Shown piece after piece: positions 35,314 to 44,399 of a stretch of 64,000 nt of DNA. Every line of letters starts with the position of its first letter. The stretch's first letter is position 1. Below the pieces are notes generated by a model, which was given only the letters and a program-made list of their open reading frames with translations, did no database searches and was not told where the DNA came from. Source of the stretch: Acinetobacter genomosp. 15BJ (GTDB lineage: Bacteria; Pseudomonadota; Gammaproteobacteria; Pseudomonadales; Moraxellaceae); the NCBI RefSeq assembly GCF_000400715.1, contig NZ_KE007347.1, positions 1,282,189 to 1,346,188 on the forward strand. The letters run 5' to 3'. The position numbers were made by a program, and so were the translations under genes.

Positions 35314-36144
35314 TTAAGCCACCAATTGCTTTTGTTTTTCCTGCTCTTGAGCTTTTAATACTTCTTCGCGCAATAAGCTCCAGATCTGATGACGCAGTTG
35401 GCTGAATTCTGGGCTGGAACGGACATCCTCCTGATCACTTCGTAGCTCAGCAGGTACTTCAATCACCTGTTTAATTCGTCCAGGTCGAGAGGTCATGATG
35501 GCAATGCGCTGACCTAGATAGATTGCTTCATCAATACTGTGGGTGATAAAAATGATGGTCTTCTGTGTCTGTTGCCAGATTTTGACCAATTCCGCTTGTA
35601 AGGTTTCACGGGTCTGTGCATCCAGTGCCGCAAATGGTTCATCCATCAATAGAATGTCTGGGTCATAAGCTAAACTCCGTGCAATTGCGACCCGCTGTTT
35701 CATACCACCTGAAAGTTCATTGGGATAATGATGTTCAAATTCTGCAAGCCCCACTAGATTTAAAAAATACTTTGCGGTTTGATAACGCTGTTCTTTACTG
35801 ACACCCTTGGCATCCAAGCCAAACTCAATATTTTGTAGCGCAGTCAACCATGGAAACAGTGCATATTGCTGAAAGACAATACCGCGATCCAACCCCGGTT
35901 TTTTAATGGCTTGCCCATCAATAAGGATTTGACCCGTGGTCGGAGTCGTCAAACCTGCTAGTAAATCCAATAGCGTCGATTTACCACAACCGCTTGGCCC
36001 GACAATGGCAACAAACTCTCCTGCCTTAACATCCAAAGATAGATTTTTAACCGCTACAAAATCGTCTGCTTGGACTTTTGCGCCTTTGACTTTTTTTGCT
36101 GCAAAAGATTTATAAACATTTTCAATTTTTAATTTGATAGTCAT
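35314..36144 (-). CDS. ABC transporter ATP-binding protein, SsuB type
   Basis: The product is a 276-residue ATPase with Walker [10 protein letters not shown] (near 50), signature [15 protein letters not shown], Walker [16 protein letters not shown] and the switch His in [27 protein letters not shown] is typical for the sulfonate/nitrate class. Its ATG overlaps the stop of the upstream binding protein by four bases (ATGA), indicating translational coupling. The N-terminus has an extra Lys-rich stretch ([14 protein letters not shown]). It likely energises one or more of the three permeases in the operon. Confidence 0.92.
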   Translation of the reverse strand: MTIKLKIENVYKSFAAKKVKGAKVQADDFVAVKNLSLDVKAGEFVAIVGPSGCGKSTLLDLLAGLTTPTTGQILIDGQAIKKPGLDRGIVFQQYALFPWLTALQNIEFGLDAKGVSKEQRYQTAKYFLNLVGLAEFEHHYPNELSGGMKQRVAIARSLAYDPDILLMDEPFAALDAQTRETLQAELVKIWQQTQKTIIFITHSIDEAIYLGQRIAIMTSRPGRIKQVIEVPAELRSDQEDVRSSPEFSQLRHQIWSLLREEVLKAQEQEKQKQLVA

Positions 36145-37226
36145 TGGGTATTCTCCTTACTGCGCTGATCGTCAGCGACTTTTTTATTTTCACTTGCGTA
36201 GGGATTAAATTGGTTGGTGAATAAAGCGTCTGCTTTGACCTGATTGGGTTTGAACTCACCACGTTTTTCAAATAGGTCAATCCAACGTTGATATTGTGCT
36301 GCGTTTAACAATCCGCCTTGGCTCACGACACCATAGCTACGCCAGTACTGCATCAATACATCGCTTTCATTGCGTTTTCTTTTTTCAATAATGTTCTTAA
36401 AGCGGGCCAAGACTTGTTCTCGTGGCGTTTGTTTAGTCCACTCCACGGCTTTGGCAACACCTGTGACAAATTGCTTGACCACTTCAGGATGCTGCTGAAT
36501 GAATTTCTCGGTAAAGACATAACTGCCTGCGGTAAAGCTGCCATACAGATCCGTATCTGAGACCAGTTTTCTTAAACCGCCTCGTTCCAAGGCCTTGTCT
36601 TGAAAAATAGAAACTAGCGCTGCAGCATCCACTTGCCCTGCACGTAAAGCTTGTTCAGTATTGGTTGGAGGCAACACTATGAATTCAACTTGATTGATTT
36701 CATCATTACTTAAACCTTGGCGAGCTAAATAGTCTTTTAAGACAAACTCGTAATGTGCACCCAAAGTGTTTACTGCCACTTTTTTGCCGATCAAATCACG
36801 CGCTGAATGAATCTGACTATTATTCAGGACGTAATAACCGACCCAGCTTTTGTCATCACTGCCATAAGAGGCAACCACTGCTTTGATCTTAATCCCTGCC
36901 GCAGCGAGCTTAATGATTGCACCGTCAAAAGCAGTTGCCACATCCACGTCGCCCGTCGTGAGTGCTTGTAAGTCCTGAGGACCACCTTGCACACTCCCCA
37001 CATATTTCAGCTTTAAATCACCTAAATAGCCCAAATCCTCCGCCAACTCAGGCAATGACACCACACTGCTTAATGATTGGTAACGGAGTTCATGCACCTG
37101 ATTGGGAGGTACCTCTGAGTTTTTACTACAGGCGACCAAAGCCAACGCCATTAAACTTAAAACACTGAGCTGTCCAAGCGATTTAAAACGACGTTTGAAA
37201 AACTGCCGGAAATTCTGTTGTTTCAT
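36141..37226 (-). CDS. ABC transporter substrate-binding lipoprotein (aliphatic sulfonate type), copy B
   Basis: The product has 361 residues. A twin-basic-rich N-terminus (FFKRRFKS) is followed by a hydrophobic stretch and the lipobox LVAC. The body shares [36 protein letters not shown] and [15 protein letters not shown] with copy A (33381), so the two arose by duplication. It should present a sulfonate or sulfate-ester ligand to the permeases 37239 and 38041 just upstream. The charged tail ([15 protein letters not shown]) is unusual. Confidence 0.87.
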   Translation of the reverse strand: MKQQNFRQFFKRRFKSLGQLSVLSLMALALVACSKNSEVPPNQVHELRYQSLSSVVSLPELAEDLGYLGDLKLKYVGSVQGGPQDLQALTTGDVDVATAFDGAIIKLAAAGIKIKAVVASYGSDDKSWVGYYVLNNSQIHSARDLIGKKVAVNTLGAHYEFVLKDYLARQGLSNDEINQVEFIVLPPTNTEQALRAGQVDAAALVSIFQDKALERGGLRKLVSDTDLYGSFTAGSYVFTEKFIQQHPEVVKQFVTGVAKAVEWTKQTPREQVLARFKNIIEKRKRNESDVLMQYWRSYGVVSQGGLLNAAQYQRWIDLFEKRGEFKPNQVKADALFTNQFNPYASENKKVADDQRSKENTQ

Positions 37227-37238
37227 TTTATTATTCTC

Positions 37239-38027
37239 CTAACGTCGCCAAACCAAAATACGACGCTCAGCTAAATTGGCTAAGCTATTCCACGCCACGC
37301 CGATAAAACCAATCACAATTAAACCAAATACAATCAGACCAACATCTAAAGCTGCCCGCCCACGAATCACAATATTTCCTAGTCCAACACCATAGTTAGC
37401 TAACAGGAACTCTGCCCCGATAGTCGCCACCCAAGCGAAAATCAAACCGAGTTGTAATCCTAAAAAGATTTGCGTTGCAGCCGCAGGTAAAATCAGTTTG
37501 CTCAAGGTCTGCCAAGCATTGAATTGATAGACTTTGGCAACTTCGTATTGATGCAATGGAATTTGTCTTACCCCATCGATGGTATGTAAGGCTACGGGAT
37601 AAAAGACGGAAAGCACGATAAATAAGATTTTTGCGCTATTGCCATAATCCAAAAAGGTGGTGATTAACGGTAACCAAGCAAACAAAGAAATCTGCCGTAA
37701 TACATTAAAACTAGGTAAAAATAAATAATTGGCCCAGCGCGAGACACCCACGACAATGCCAAAAGTAATGGCTAGAATGCTACCCAATACAAAACCAGTC
37801 AGATCACGGAACAGGCTTGCACCGAGACCTGTCCAAAACTCTTGCTGCTGAAATTGATGAATTGCAATCTGCACCACCTCAAATGGTGCTGGAATGAGTT
37901 TAGGATTGACCCAATTCAACTTGGATGCGATCGCCCACAATACAATGAACGCAATCGGGAGCACCAAGCCGTAAACGTTTAAATAATTAAAATTAAATCT
38001 TGTTTTTGATGTAGACCTAATAGACAT
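37239..38027 (-). CDS. ABC transporter permease, SsuC type (B)
   Basis: The product has 262 residues from the ATG at 38027, preceded by AGGGGG seven bases away. The start overlaps no other gene; the longer ORF would run into the next permease. It has about six membrane helices and an EAA-type loop (EVAKVYQFNAWQTLSKLILPAA, near 172). VGVSRWANYLFLPSFNVLRQIS resembles the equivalent segment in the next permease. The two probably form a heterodimeric channel. Confidence 0.88.
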   Translation of the reverse strand: MSIRSTSKTRFNFNYLNVYGLVLPIAFIVLWAIASKLNWVNPKLIPAPFEVVQIAIHQFQQQEFWTGLGASLFRDLTGFVLGSILAITFGIVVGVSRWANYLFLPSFNVLRQISLFAWLPLITTFLDYGNSAKILFIVLSVFYPVALHTIDGVRQIPLHQYEVAKVYQFNAWQTLSKLILPAAATQIFLGLQLGLIFAWVATIGAEFLLANYGVGLGNIVIRGRAALDVGLIVFGLIVIGFIGVAWNSLANLAERRILVWRR

Positions 38028-38040
38028 ATTCAATCCCCCT

Positions 38041-38880
38041 TTAAAATGCACTGCGTTGCCAATGGCTAAACCAGCGTTCAACCCAGCCCAAAATATGATC
38101 TAAAACAAAACCAACAATCCCGATCACAATGACAGCCATAAAAATAATGTCGGGTTGGATCAATTGCCGCCCCCAAACGATGAGGTAACCAATCCCTTCA
38201 CTACTGGCCAATAGTTCAACAAAAACCAGTGACAGCCACGCTTGCATAATCCCTTGGCGTAAACCACTGACAATATTTGGCAAAGCAGAAGGTAAAATGA
38301 CACGGCGAAATCGCTGCCACGCACTAAAGCGATACACCTGCGAAACTTCTAATAAATACGGAGGAACATTCAAAACACTGCGATAGGTCGCAACCAACAC
38401 GGGTACAAATACAGCAAGCGAAATCGCTGCAATTTTTAGGCTTTCATCGATGCCTAAGAAAATCATCAGTAATGGAATCCAGCCAATTACGGGAAATTGG
38501 GCAATTAAATTAAAAGTTGGATAAATAAATCGATGCGCAATACGGGATAGTCCGATAATGAAGCCCAATATCAATCCGATGCTGCCACCGACCAACACAC
38601 TCCACGCCACCCGTTTTAAACTAATCCATAAATTATCTTGTAATTCATGCGTATCGATCAGTTCCAAGGTGGTTTGCCAAACTAAGGCTGGACTTGGCAA
38701 TATCTGCTCAGCTAACCATTGTTTCTGCACCACATACTGCCAGATTGCCAATGCAACCGCAGGAATAATCAATGCCAATAAAATACGGGCAATCCAGAAC
38801 CCAAACTGCTTTAAATAAGGGGCTAAATTGATTCGCTGCCAAGTGTGTTGATTTTCTAATTGAGTTTCGATACTACTCAT
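38041..38880 (-). CDS. ABC transporter permease, SsuC type (C)
   Basis: The product is a 279-residue membrane protein with hydrophobic segments from residue ~25 on. The cytoplasmic loop EVSQVYRFSAWQRFRRVILPSALP near 190 matches the EAA motif. IGLSRIAHRFIYPTFNLIAQFPVIGW parallels the segment in permease B, indicating paralogy. It starts one base after the MFS gene stop on the same strand, so it is within the operon. Confidence 0.88.
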   Translation of the reverse strand: MSSIETQLENQHTWQRINLAPYLKQFGFWIARILLALIIPAVALAIWQYVVQKQWLAEQILPSPALVWQTTLELIDTHELQDNLWISLKRVAWSVLVGGSIGLILGFIIGLSRIAHRFIYPTFNLIAQFPVIGWIPLLMIFLGIDESLKIAAISLAVFVPVLVATYRSVLNVPPYLLEVSQVYRFSAWQRFRRVILPSALPNIVSGLRQGIMQAWLSLVFVELLASSEGIGYLIVWGRQLIQPDIIFMAVIVIGIVGFVLDHILGWVERWFSHWQRSAF

Positions 38881-38881
38881 T

Positions 38882-40135
38882 TTATTGACCCTCTACTTCT
38901 GAATACATTTCAATCTCTAGCGGCGGTGCTATAAAAACTTGTGTAAGTTGCTGAGAAAAGCCGATCAACCCGCCAAATAAAACTGCTGAAATAAGGAACA
39001 TCGACTGTAAGCCCCAGTAGTGACCTAACCAGCCTCCAACAATACTTCCCAATAACGCACCTGCAGGTCCTGCCATCGCGGTTAATCCAGAAACCTTTGC
39101 CATTCCCAAGCGTTCACCCACATTGGCAAACATGGTGAAATTGACGATATGCAGCATCGCGAGACCCAAGCCTAGAATCACAGCACCCGCCCAAAGCAGC
39201 ACGGAAATTTTAGGTATGCCTAACATCACAGATGCCACCGCAACAAAAGCAAAACCCATTTGATAAAAGCGTTTTATTCCCCATCGTGTCAGCAAAGCCC
39301 CCGTCGTAAATAAGGCTACGACAAACACAGCTCCCTGTAGCGTCACCAAACTGGCAGCAATCGTTTCACTCAAACCAAAATCCTTGATTGCAATAACAAT
39401 AATGAAAAATCCGTAGTACGCCATCACTGCATTGCTCGCCATTTCAATCAAACTGGTGCGACGTAAAGCCTGATCTTGCTTTAATAAAACCAATTGCTTG
39501 GCAATAACAGCAAGGCTAAATGCCTCGTCCCGCTCTGCCTGATTAATTTCAGTTGGGCCTGCGCCAAAGGCCAAGGGTGCAAACAATATCGGTAAAAGAA
39601 AAAGTCCAGCAATCCACCAAAATGCACCTGAGAACCCCACCGCACTTACTAAGCCCACTGCCAGTAAAGGACCAAGCAGAAAGAAACCCATCATATGCGT
39701 GCCTCTAAACCATCCTGCCCGAGCAGCACCTATGCTTTTTAAATGCTGCATATACACCGTATTCAGTGAAACAAACCGCATCGGCATGCAGAACCCGACC
39801 AAGAAAGTAGCTAAAATCAGATACCAAACCACTGGATAAAATGGCACCGTGACATACACCACCGCTGCGAAAAAACTTCCTAATACAAACATTGTCTTAG
39901 GCCCATAGCGTTGTACTAACAGACCAATTGGCAATCCAATCAGTAAAATACCTAGACTCTGCACTGCGGCAATCAATCCCATTTCAAATTCATTCGCAGC
40001 TAACTGCACCGCATATAAAGAAGTGACGATTTTCGCAATCCCAATGCCCAAGCCTGCACACAATGCCAAGCCAATAAAGCCCAATACAAAGTGCCCCTGA
40101 CCCAGTTCAACCTGAGCAACCGATTCCTGACGCAT
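38882..40135 (-). CDS. Major facilitator superfamily transporter
   Basis: The product is a 417-residue protein with about twelve hydrophobic helices. The loop between helices 2 and 3 (GLLVQRYGPKTMFVLG) fits the MFS GxxxDRxGRR-type motif, and a larger central loop separates the two halves. The ATG at 40135 has GGA upstream. Being inside an ABC-type sulfonate operon suggests uptake or export of a related compound or product; the substrate is not known. Confidence 0.82.
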   Translation of the reverse strand: MRQESVAQVELGQGHFVLGFIGLALCAGLGIGIAKIVTSLYAVQLAANEFEMGLIAAVQSLGILLIGLPIGLLVQRYGPKTMFVLGSFFAAVVYVTVPFYPVVWYLILATFLVGFCMPMRFVSLNTVYMQHLKSIGAARAGWFRGTHMMGFFLLGPLLAVGLVSAVGFSGAFWWIAGLFLLPILFAPLAFGAGPTEINQAERDEAFSLAVIAKQLVLLKQDQALRRTSLIEMASNAVMAYYGFFIIVIAIKDFGLSETIAASLVTLQGAVFVVALFTTGALLTRWGIKRFYQMGFAFVAVASVMLGIPKISVLLWAGAVILGLGLAMLHIVNFTMFANVGERLGMAKVSGLTAMAGPAGALLGSIVGGWLGHYWGLQSMFLISAVLFGGLIGFSQQLTQVFIAPPLEIEMYSEVEGQ

Positions 40136-40212
40136 AGGTCATTCCTAAAATGGTGAACAAATAAACTGGCTAGCCAAAGGCATACACGCCCTTGGTCTAA
40201 CCCAAATCACAA

Positions 40213-41295
40213 TTACTTTTTACGGTTGCCATTTACATCAAATTTTGGCCAGAAGTTTTCTAGTTTTAGCTCTTGAATCGCTATATTGAGATACTTCGGT
40301 TCAATCCAAGAATCCACATCCACTGGACGACGAATCAGTTTGTAATCAATCGATTGCTGTACCGATTTCTTTAAAGAATTCACAGCATAATCATCAAAAT
40401 ATGGTGAGTTACGGTCTTTCAGCGAGTAATCATCCCAGTCTTTTTTATAGTCTAGGTAAGGCACACCACTTTGCGCCCAGAGCTTATATTGGGTATCACG
40501 GTTCTTTTCATCGGAGCTCCACACGTTATCTTTAATAAATGTAGTCACCACACGCTGTACAATTTGTGGGTATTTCTTCTCAAAATCCTCACTCACCCAT
40601 GCCACCAATGGACCATTCAGATTGGGATCTTTACGTACTTCTAAAATACGCTTTGCCACGCCCCTTGCTTCTAATGTCCATGGACTGGTAATCAAACCAT
40701 CAATATCGCCTGTAGACAGTGAGGTTTGAGCTGAATAAAAGTCCTGACTAATCACACGGAAATCTTTTTCAGTGAAACCATATTTCCGTAATAAACGACC
40801 AAGGATCAGCTGTTGGTTGGTGCCTTTAAATACAGAAATGGTTTTGCCTTTTAAATCCGCCAGACTTTTCGCACCTGAGTCAGATGGAACTGCAAAATAC
40901 ACAGGTCCAAAACGCCCAGTCACAAATAAAAGTTTGGATTTCAAGCCCGTTGAACGTCCGACAATCGAAGGTAAATCACCATGCCCAATACCAAAATCGA
41001 CCTTTTTATTGGCTAAAGCTTCATTTAGTGCGGGTCCTGCACCCGGAAAAAATGACCATTTCACCTTGATGCCGTCTTTGGCAAATTCTTTTTCCAAAAT
41101 GCCACGCAGGTTGGCACTTGCATAAGCACTGCCACCAACTTTCGGTTTTCCACCGACTCCTGCACCCGGCACTCCCAATCGAATTTCAGTAGGATTGCTT
41201 TCAGCAAAAACCGAGAAACTGGTGGCAACCAGCACACCTGCTGCGGCACTGATCAATAAATGTTTAGTTAAAAATTTCATTGTGTCATTACTCAT
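40213..41295 (-). CDS. Periplasmic substrate-binding protein, SsuA-like
   Basis: The product is about 360 residues. A classical signal peptide (MKFLTKHLLISAAAGVLVATSFSVFA) ends at AES, so unlike copies A and B this one is soluble in the periplasm. The body has LRGILEKEFAKDGIKVKW, FFPGAGPALNEALANKKVDFGIGHGDLP and SLADLKGKTISVFKGTN, typical of aliphatic-sulfonate binding proteins. Starts at 41295 or 41280 are both possible; neither has a strong ribosome site. It lies 9 bases after the porin gene, so the two are probably co-transcribed. Confidence 0.87.
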   Translation of the reverse strand: MSNDTMKFLTKHLLISAAAGVLVATSFSVFAESNPTEIRLGVPGAGVGGKPKVGGSAYASANLRGILEKEFAKDGIKVKWSFFPGAGPALNEALANKKVDFGIGHGDLPSIVGRSTGLKSKLLFVTGRFGPVYFAVPSDSGAKSLADLKGKTISVFKGTNQQLILGRLLRKYGFTEKDFRVISQDFYSAQTSLSTGDIDGLITSPWTLEARGVAKRILEVRKDPNLNGPLVAWVSEDFEKKYPQIVQRVVTTFIKDNVWSSDEKNRDTQYKLWAQSGVPYLDYKKDWDDYSLKDRNSPYFDDYAVNSLKKSVQQSIDYKLIRRPVDVDSWIEPKYLNIAIQELKLENFWPKFDVNGNRKK

Positions 41296-41304
41296 ATTCA
41301 AAAA

Positions 41305-42801
41305 TTAAAAGGTGTATTGGAATTGCGCTTGCACTTCGGAGAAGTCTTTTTGCGCTGCTGTCTCGTGGTCATAACTCCAGCGATTCAGTCCTAATTGGAA
41401 TTTAGTGGTTTGCGCGAAGAAGAAATTTAGGCCCAAGGTATGAATATCGACTTTGCCGAGCCCATGCCCTGCAATGCCAATCACATCTGCACCTTTATTT
41501 GGGTTATAGCTGTCATAGCGATAGAAGCTCTGAATCGATTTCGGCCAGAAATCATCAAACTTGGCGACCGATTTCACACTGTTATAAAATTGATCACCAA
41601 AGGTATAAAACAGAGTTGCGGTATGTCCTTCAGACTTTACTTCTGAGGTTGAACCTGTCGCAGTTGCATAATCACTAAGTCCTTTGACATATTCATAAGT
41701 CACGCCAAACGGTGCATGGTTGTAGTAGATATCGAAGCCCAGACGATCATTGCGACCGTTACCATCGAGAACATTACTACCTGCGATAACGTTTTTACTG
41801 CCTTTGAGATAGGAAGCACCAAATTTCAACTCACGGAACCAACTGGCATAATCAACAGGTAAAGTGAAAGCCACCCGTCCGATATAATCTTTCTTGTCAT
41901 TGTCATCGACTTTATTGGTGCCATTGCCATTGACCACCCCCAAAGCATATTCAAATAACGGTGCACGATAGTTTGATGAATAATCAACAAATGGTTTTAC
42001 ATCACCACGCACAATCAGACCTGTCTGACGGTTGAATAAGCCCAATTGAGCAAGACCTGTGGCAACATTGATGGTCGGTCGTAAATCTTCAGGTGATTGT
42101 GGGTCTAAGCCAAAGGGAATCAGTTGTTGCCCAAGCGTCACGTTTAAACGCGGGACTTCAGGACCACCATTGGTTGAAGTAAAGTTATAGCGTAAAAAAG
42201 CATCAGCCAAGTTCAAATCGCTGGCACTACCCGCTGTCCCCGTACGCTTGCCGTAGCTAAAAGACAATTGGTAATCTAAGTTTTTCCCTTCCTTATAATC
42301 TCGATATAAATTTCCTCGTACGCCAAATAAAGCCGTAGGGATATCGAACGTATTACGACGAGGTGTAACAGGTGCAGGGTTCCCAGCAGAGGTATCCCGA
42401 CTTTGTGTTTGTGCACGGACTTGTACCGTGCCATACAAGGTTGTATCTCGGGCCGACTTCACCGAAGTCCGCTCATATTGGCGTGATTGATCATATTTAT
42501 AGTTTTCTAAATCACTTCGGAAACCTGCCAGCTCACTTTGAGTCGCAAAACTATGCTCCGTATTTTCTTCCTGAGCCTCTGCCGCTGCATCGTCTTGGGC
42601 TGTAAGTTGCGTTGTCTCACTCACCTCAGTTGAAGCTTGCTTCTTTTGCTTTAATGCATTGACTTGCTGTTGCAAAGCCGTCAGCTGCGCCTGTAATTGC
42701 GCTAATGTGGTATCTATATCTTCTGCTGCCTGAACTGTACCGCTTACCAACAGTGTTGCCATGCTCAATGCAATCGATAAAGAGAGATGATGCTTTTTCA
42801 C
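41305..42801 (-). CDS. Outer-membrane porin with coiled-coil N-terminus
   Basis: The product has 498 residues from the GTG at 42801 (or the TTG one codon earlier), which follows AGGGG and gives a clean signal peptide (KKHHLSLSIALSMATLLVSGTVQA). Next come a coiled coil (LAQLQAQLTALQQQVNALKQ), a Glu-rich linker, and a beta-barrel with alternating pattern that ends in FQYTF, the terminal aromatic expected for BAM insertion. It resembles phosphate-selective OprO/OprP-type porins (DUF3138/porin_O_P-like). Sitting first behind a sigma-54 promoter, it probably admits sulfonates or other anions. Confidence 0.82.
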   Translation of the reverse strand: MKKHHLSLSIALSMATLLVSGTVQAAEDIDTTLAQLQAQLTALQQQVNALKQKKQASTEVSETTQLTAQDDAAAEAQEENTEHSFATQSELAGFRSDLENYKYDQSRQYERTSVKSARDTTLYGTVQVRAQTQSRDTSAGNPAPVTPRRNTFDIPTALFGVRGNLYRDYKEGKNLDYQLSFSYGKRTGTAGSASDLNLADAFLRYNFTSTNGGPEVPRLNVTLGQQLIPFGLDPQSPEDLRPTINVATGLAQLGLFNRQTGLIVRGDVKPFVDYSSNYRAPLFEYALGVVNGNGTNKVDDNDKKDYIGRVAFTLPVDYASWFRELKFGASYLKGSKNVIAGSNVLDGNGRNDRLGFDIYYNHAPFGVTYEYVKGLSDYATATGSTSEVKSEGHTATLFYTFGDQFYNSVKSVAKFDDFWPKSIQSFYRYDSYNPNKGADVIGIAGHGLGKVDIHTLGLNFFFAQTTKFQLGLNRWSYDHETAAQKDFSEVQAQFQYTF

Positions 42802-43007
42802 CAATAAAACCCCTAAAACTAAAACCATAAAATTTGAGTAAAAAAATCCTGTGTGTGACTGAATAAGCAATCACACCGAAAAAAGATTCGAACTAAATGA
42901 ATTAAAAAATGAGAGAGAAATTAACTTTCCATACAACAACGCAACATCTTCATCCTGTGCTCCTCAGCCTGCATAAAATCAATCTTCGATTTATATACTT
43001 TGATCTT

Positions 43008-43023
43008 TGCAAGCAGCATGCCA
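43008..43023 (-). promoter_or_regulatory. Sigma-54 promoter of the porin / sulfonate operon
   Basis: On the minus strand TGGCATG-CTGC-TTGCA matches the -24/-12 consensus TGGCACG-N4-TTGCW at all but one base. It is about 205 bases upstream of the porin start. Confidence 0.85.
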
Positions 43024-43185
43024 ATTATTAAGTAATTGTTTTTATTAATATTTACAAAAACACATATGCTTCTTACTGTTGAAGCACTGTTGATTTTCCA
43101 ACACCCTGCTTATACCAAAACAGCACATTTCAAGGTTTCTATTTCTTATTTTTTGATATACAGACTCAGTCGCTTTGTTCTAAAA

Positions 43186-43218
43186 AGAAAAAAAGACAGT
43201 TGGATTGACTCAACTGTC
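43186..43218 (-). terminator. Rho-independent terminator of tas
   Basis: GACAGTTG / CAACTGTC with an 8-base loop is followed on the minus strand by TTTTTTTCTTTTT, 43 bases after the stop. Confidence 0.9.
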
Positions 43219-43260
43219 CTGAACAAAACGAAATTTAAATTGTAGGAGATTATCTATGTC

Positions 43261-44310
43261 TTAAGGTGCGGGATTAGGATGGGCTTGATGAATTTGCTCA
43301 ATCCCCTGAATCACTTCATCTGAGAGTTGTAGATCAATACTCTCGATATTGATTTTCAGTTGAGTTAAATTGGTTGCCCCAATAATATTACTGGTCACAA
43401 AACGGCGACTGTTCACATAGGCCAATGCCAATTGAGCAGGATCTAAATCATATTGTTTAGCCAGTGCCACATAACGGCGTATCGCATCTTCAGATGCTTG
43501 TCCTTTATAGCGAGCAAAACGTTCCCACCGCGTTAAGCGTGCGCCTGCTGGTTGTGCGCCATCTAGGTATTTTCCAGTCAACGCACCAAAAGCCAAAGGT
43601 GAATAAGCCAGTAATCCCACTTGCTCTCGTATGGCAATTTCGGCATTACCAATTTCAAAACTACGGTTCAATAAGTTATATGGATTTTGGATAGACACGA
43701 CCCGCGCTAAGCCCAATGTTTCGGAATACTTTAAAAACTGACTCACGCCCCATGGTGTTTCATTGGATAAGCCAATATGTCGGATTTTACCTGCTTGAAC
43801 CAGATCAGACAAAACTGTCAAAGTTTCTAAAATTGGAACGGTTTCTTCATCTTCAACATGCGTATAGCCCAATTCACCAAAATGATTGGTGCTGCGATCA
43901 GGCCAATGTAGCTGATAAATATCAACATAGTCTGTCTGTAAACGTTTCAGACTATCATGTAGCGCAGTTTCAATATTGGTTCGATCCAACTTGGTTTGAC
44001 CTGAACGGAAATGCGAGGCTTGGGTTAATTTCCCTGAACGACCTACCACTTTGCTTGCGATCAGCACTTGGTCTCGTTTCTGTGATTGCTTTAACCATGT
44101 GCCAATATATTGTTCAGTTAAGCCTTGTGTCTCTGGTTTCGGTGGTACAGGATACATTTCAGCCGTATCAATCAGATTTACGCCTTGCTCCACTGCATAA
44201 TCCAACTGCTCATGCGCTTCGGATTCAGAATTCTGCTCGCCCCAAGTCATGGTGCCTAGGGCGATAACACTAACATCAATATCAGTTTGACCTAATTTTC
44301 TATATTGCAT
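43261..44310 (-). CDS. tas: Aldo/keto reductase, Tas family
   Basis: The product has 349 residues. MQYRKLGQTDIDVSVIALGTMTWGEQNSE at the start, DTAEMYPVPPKPETQGLTE (catalytic Tyr region), ALHDSLKRLQTDYVDIYQLHWP and the end LLGxxNLxQLKxNI-ESIDLQLS closely follow the order in E. coli Tas. Aldo/keto reductases reduce carbonyls with NADPH through an Asp-Tyr-Lys-His tetrad; D and Y are in the second motif. It lies 89 bases after the LLM monooxygenase gene and has a strong terminator. An aldehyde released by desulfonation could be its substrate, but this is only contextual. Confidence 0.87.
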   Translation of the reverse strand: MQYRKLGQTDIDVSVIALGTMTWGEQNSESEAHEQLDYAVEQGVNLIDTAEMYPVPPKPETQGLTEQYIGTWLKQSQKRDQVLIASKVVGRSGKLTQASHFRSGQTKLDRTNIETALHDSLKRLQTDYVDIYQLHWPDRSTNHFGELGYTHVEDEETVPILETLTVLSDLVQAGKIRHIGLSNETPWGVSQFLKYSETLGLARVVSIQNPYNLLNRSFEIGNAEIAIREQVGLLAYSPLAFGALTGKYLDGAQPAGARLTRWERFARYKGQASEDAIRRYVALAKQYDLDPAQLALAYVNSRRFVTSNIIGATNLTQLKINIESIDLQLSDEVIQGIEQIHQAHPNPAP

Positions 44311-44399
44311 TTTTCACTCAATTCAATTGTGATGACACAAGAGTGACGCTTAAAAGTCACCCTTGTTACTTTGATTCATAATTTAGTTTTAACATGATT

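Larger units (their letters stand above)
42802..43260. promoter_or_regulatory. Upstream region of the porin operon
   Basis: The 459 bases hold the 5' leader and sigma-54 promoter of the porin operon (43008-43023) and the terminator of the tas gene (43186-43218). I see no convincing gene; a 69-codon frame at 43036 on the plus strand has no ribosome site. Confidence 0.6.

Noticed and set aside
43036..43245. A 69-codon plus-strand frame upstream of the porin
   Set aside because: It spans the sigma-54 promoter and the tas terminator, has no ribosome site and no recognisable product.
44343..44360. GTGAC / GTCAC hairpin between the LLM monooxygenase and tas as a terminator
   Set aside because: The stem is five pairs with no T-run on the minus strand, so read-through into tas is more likely.
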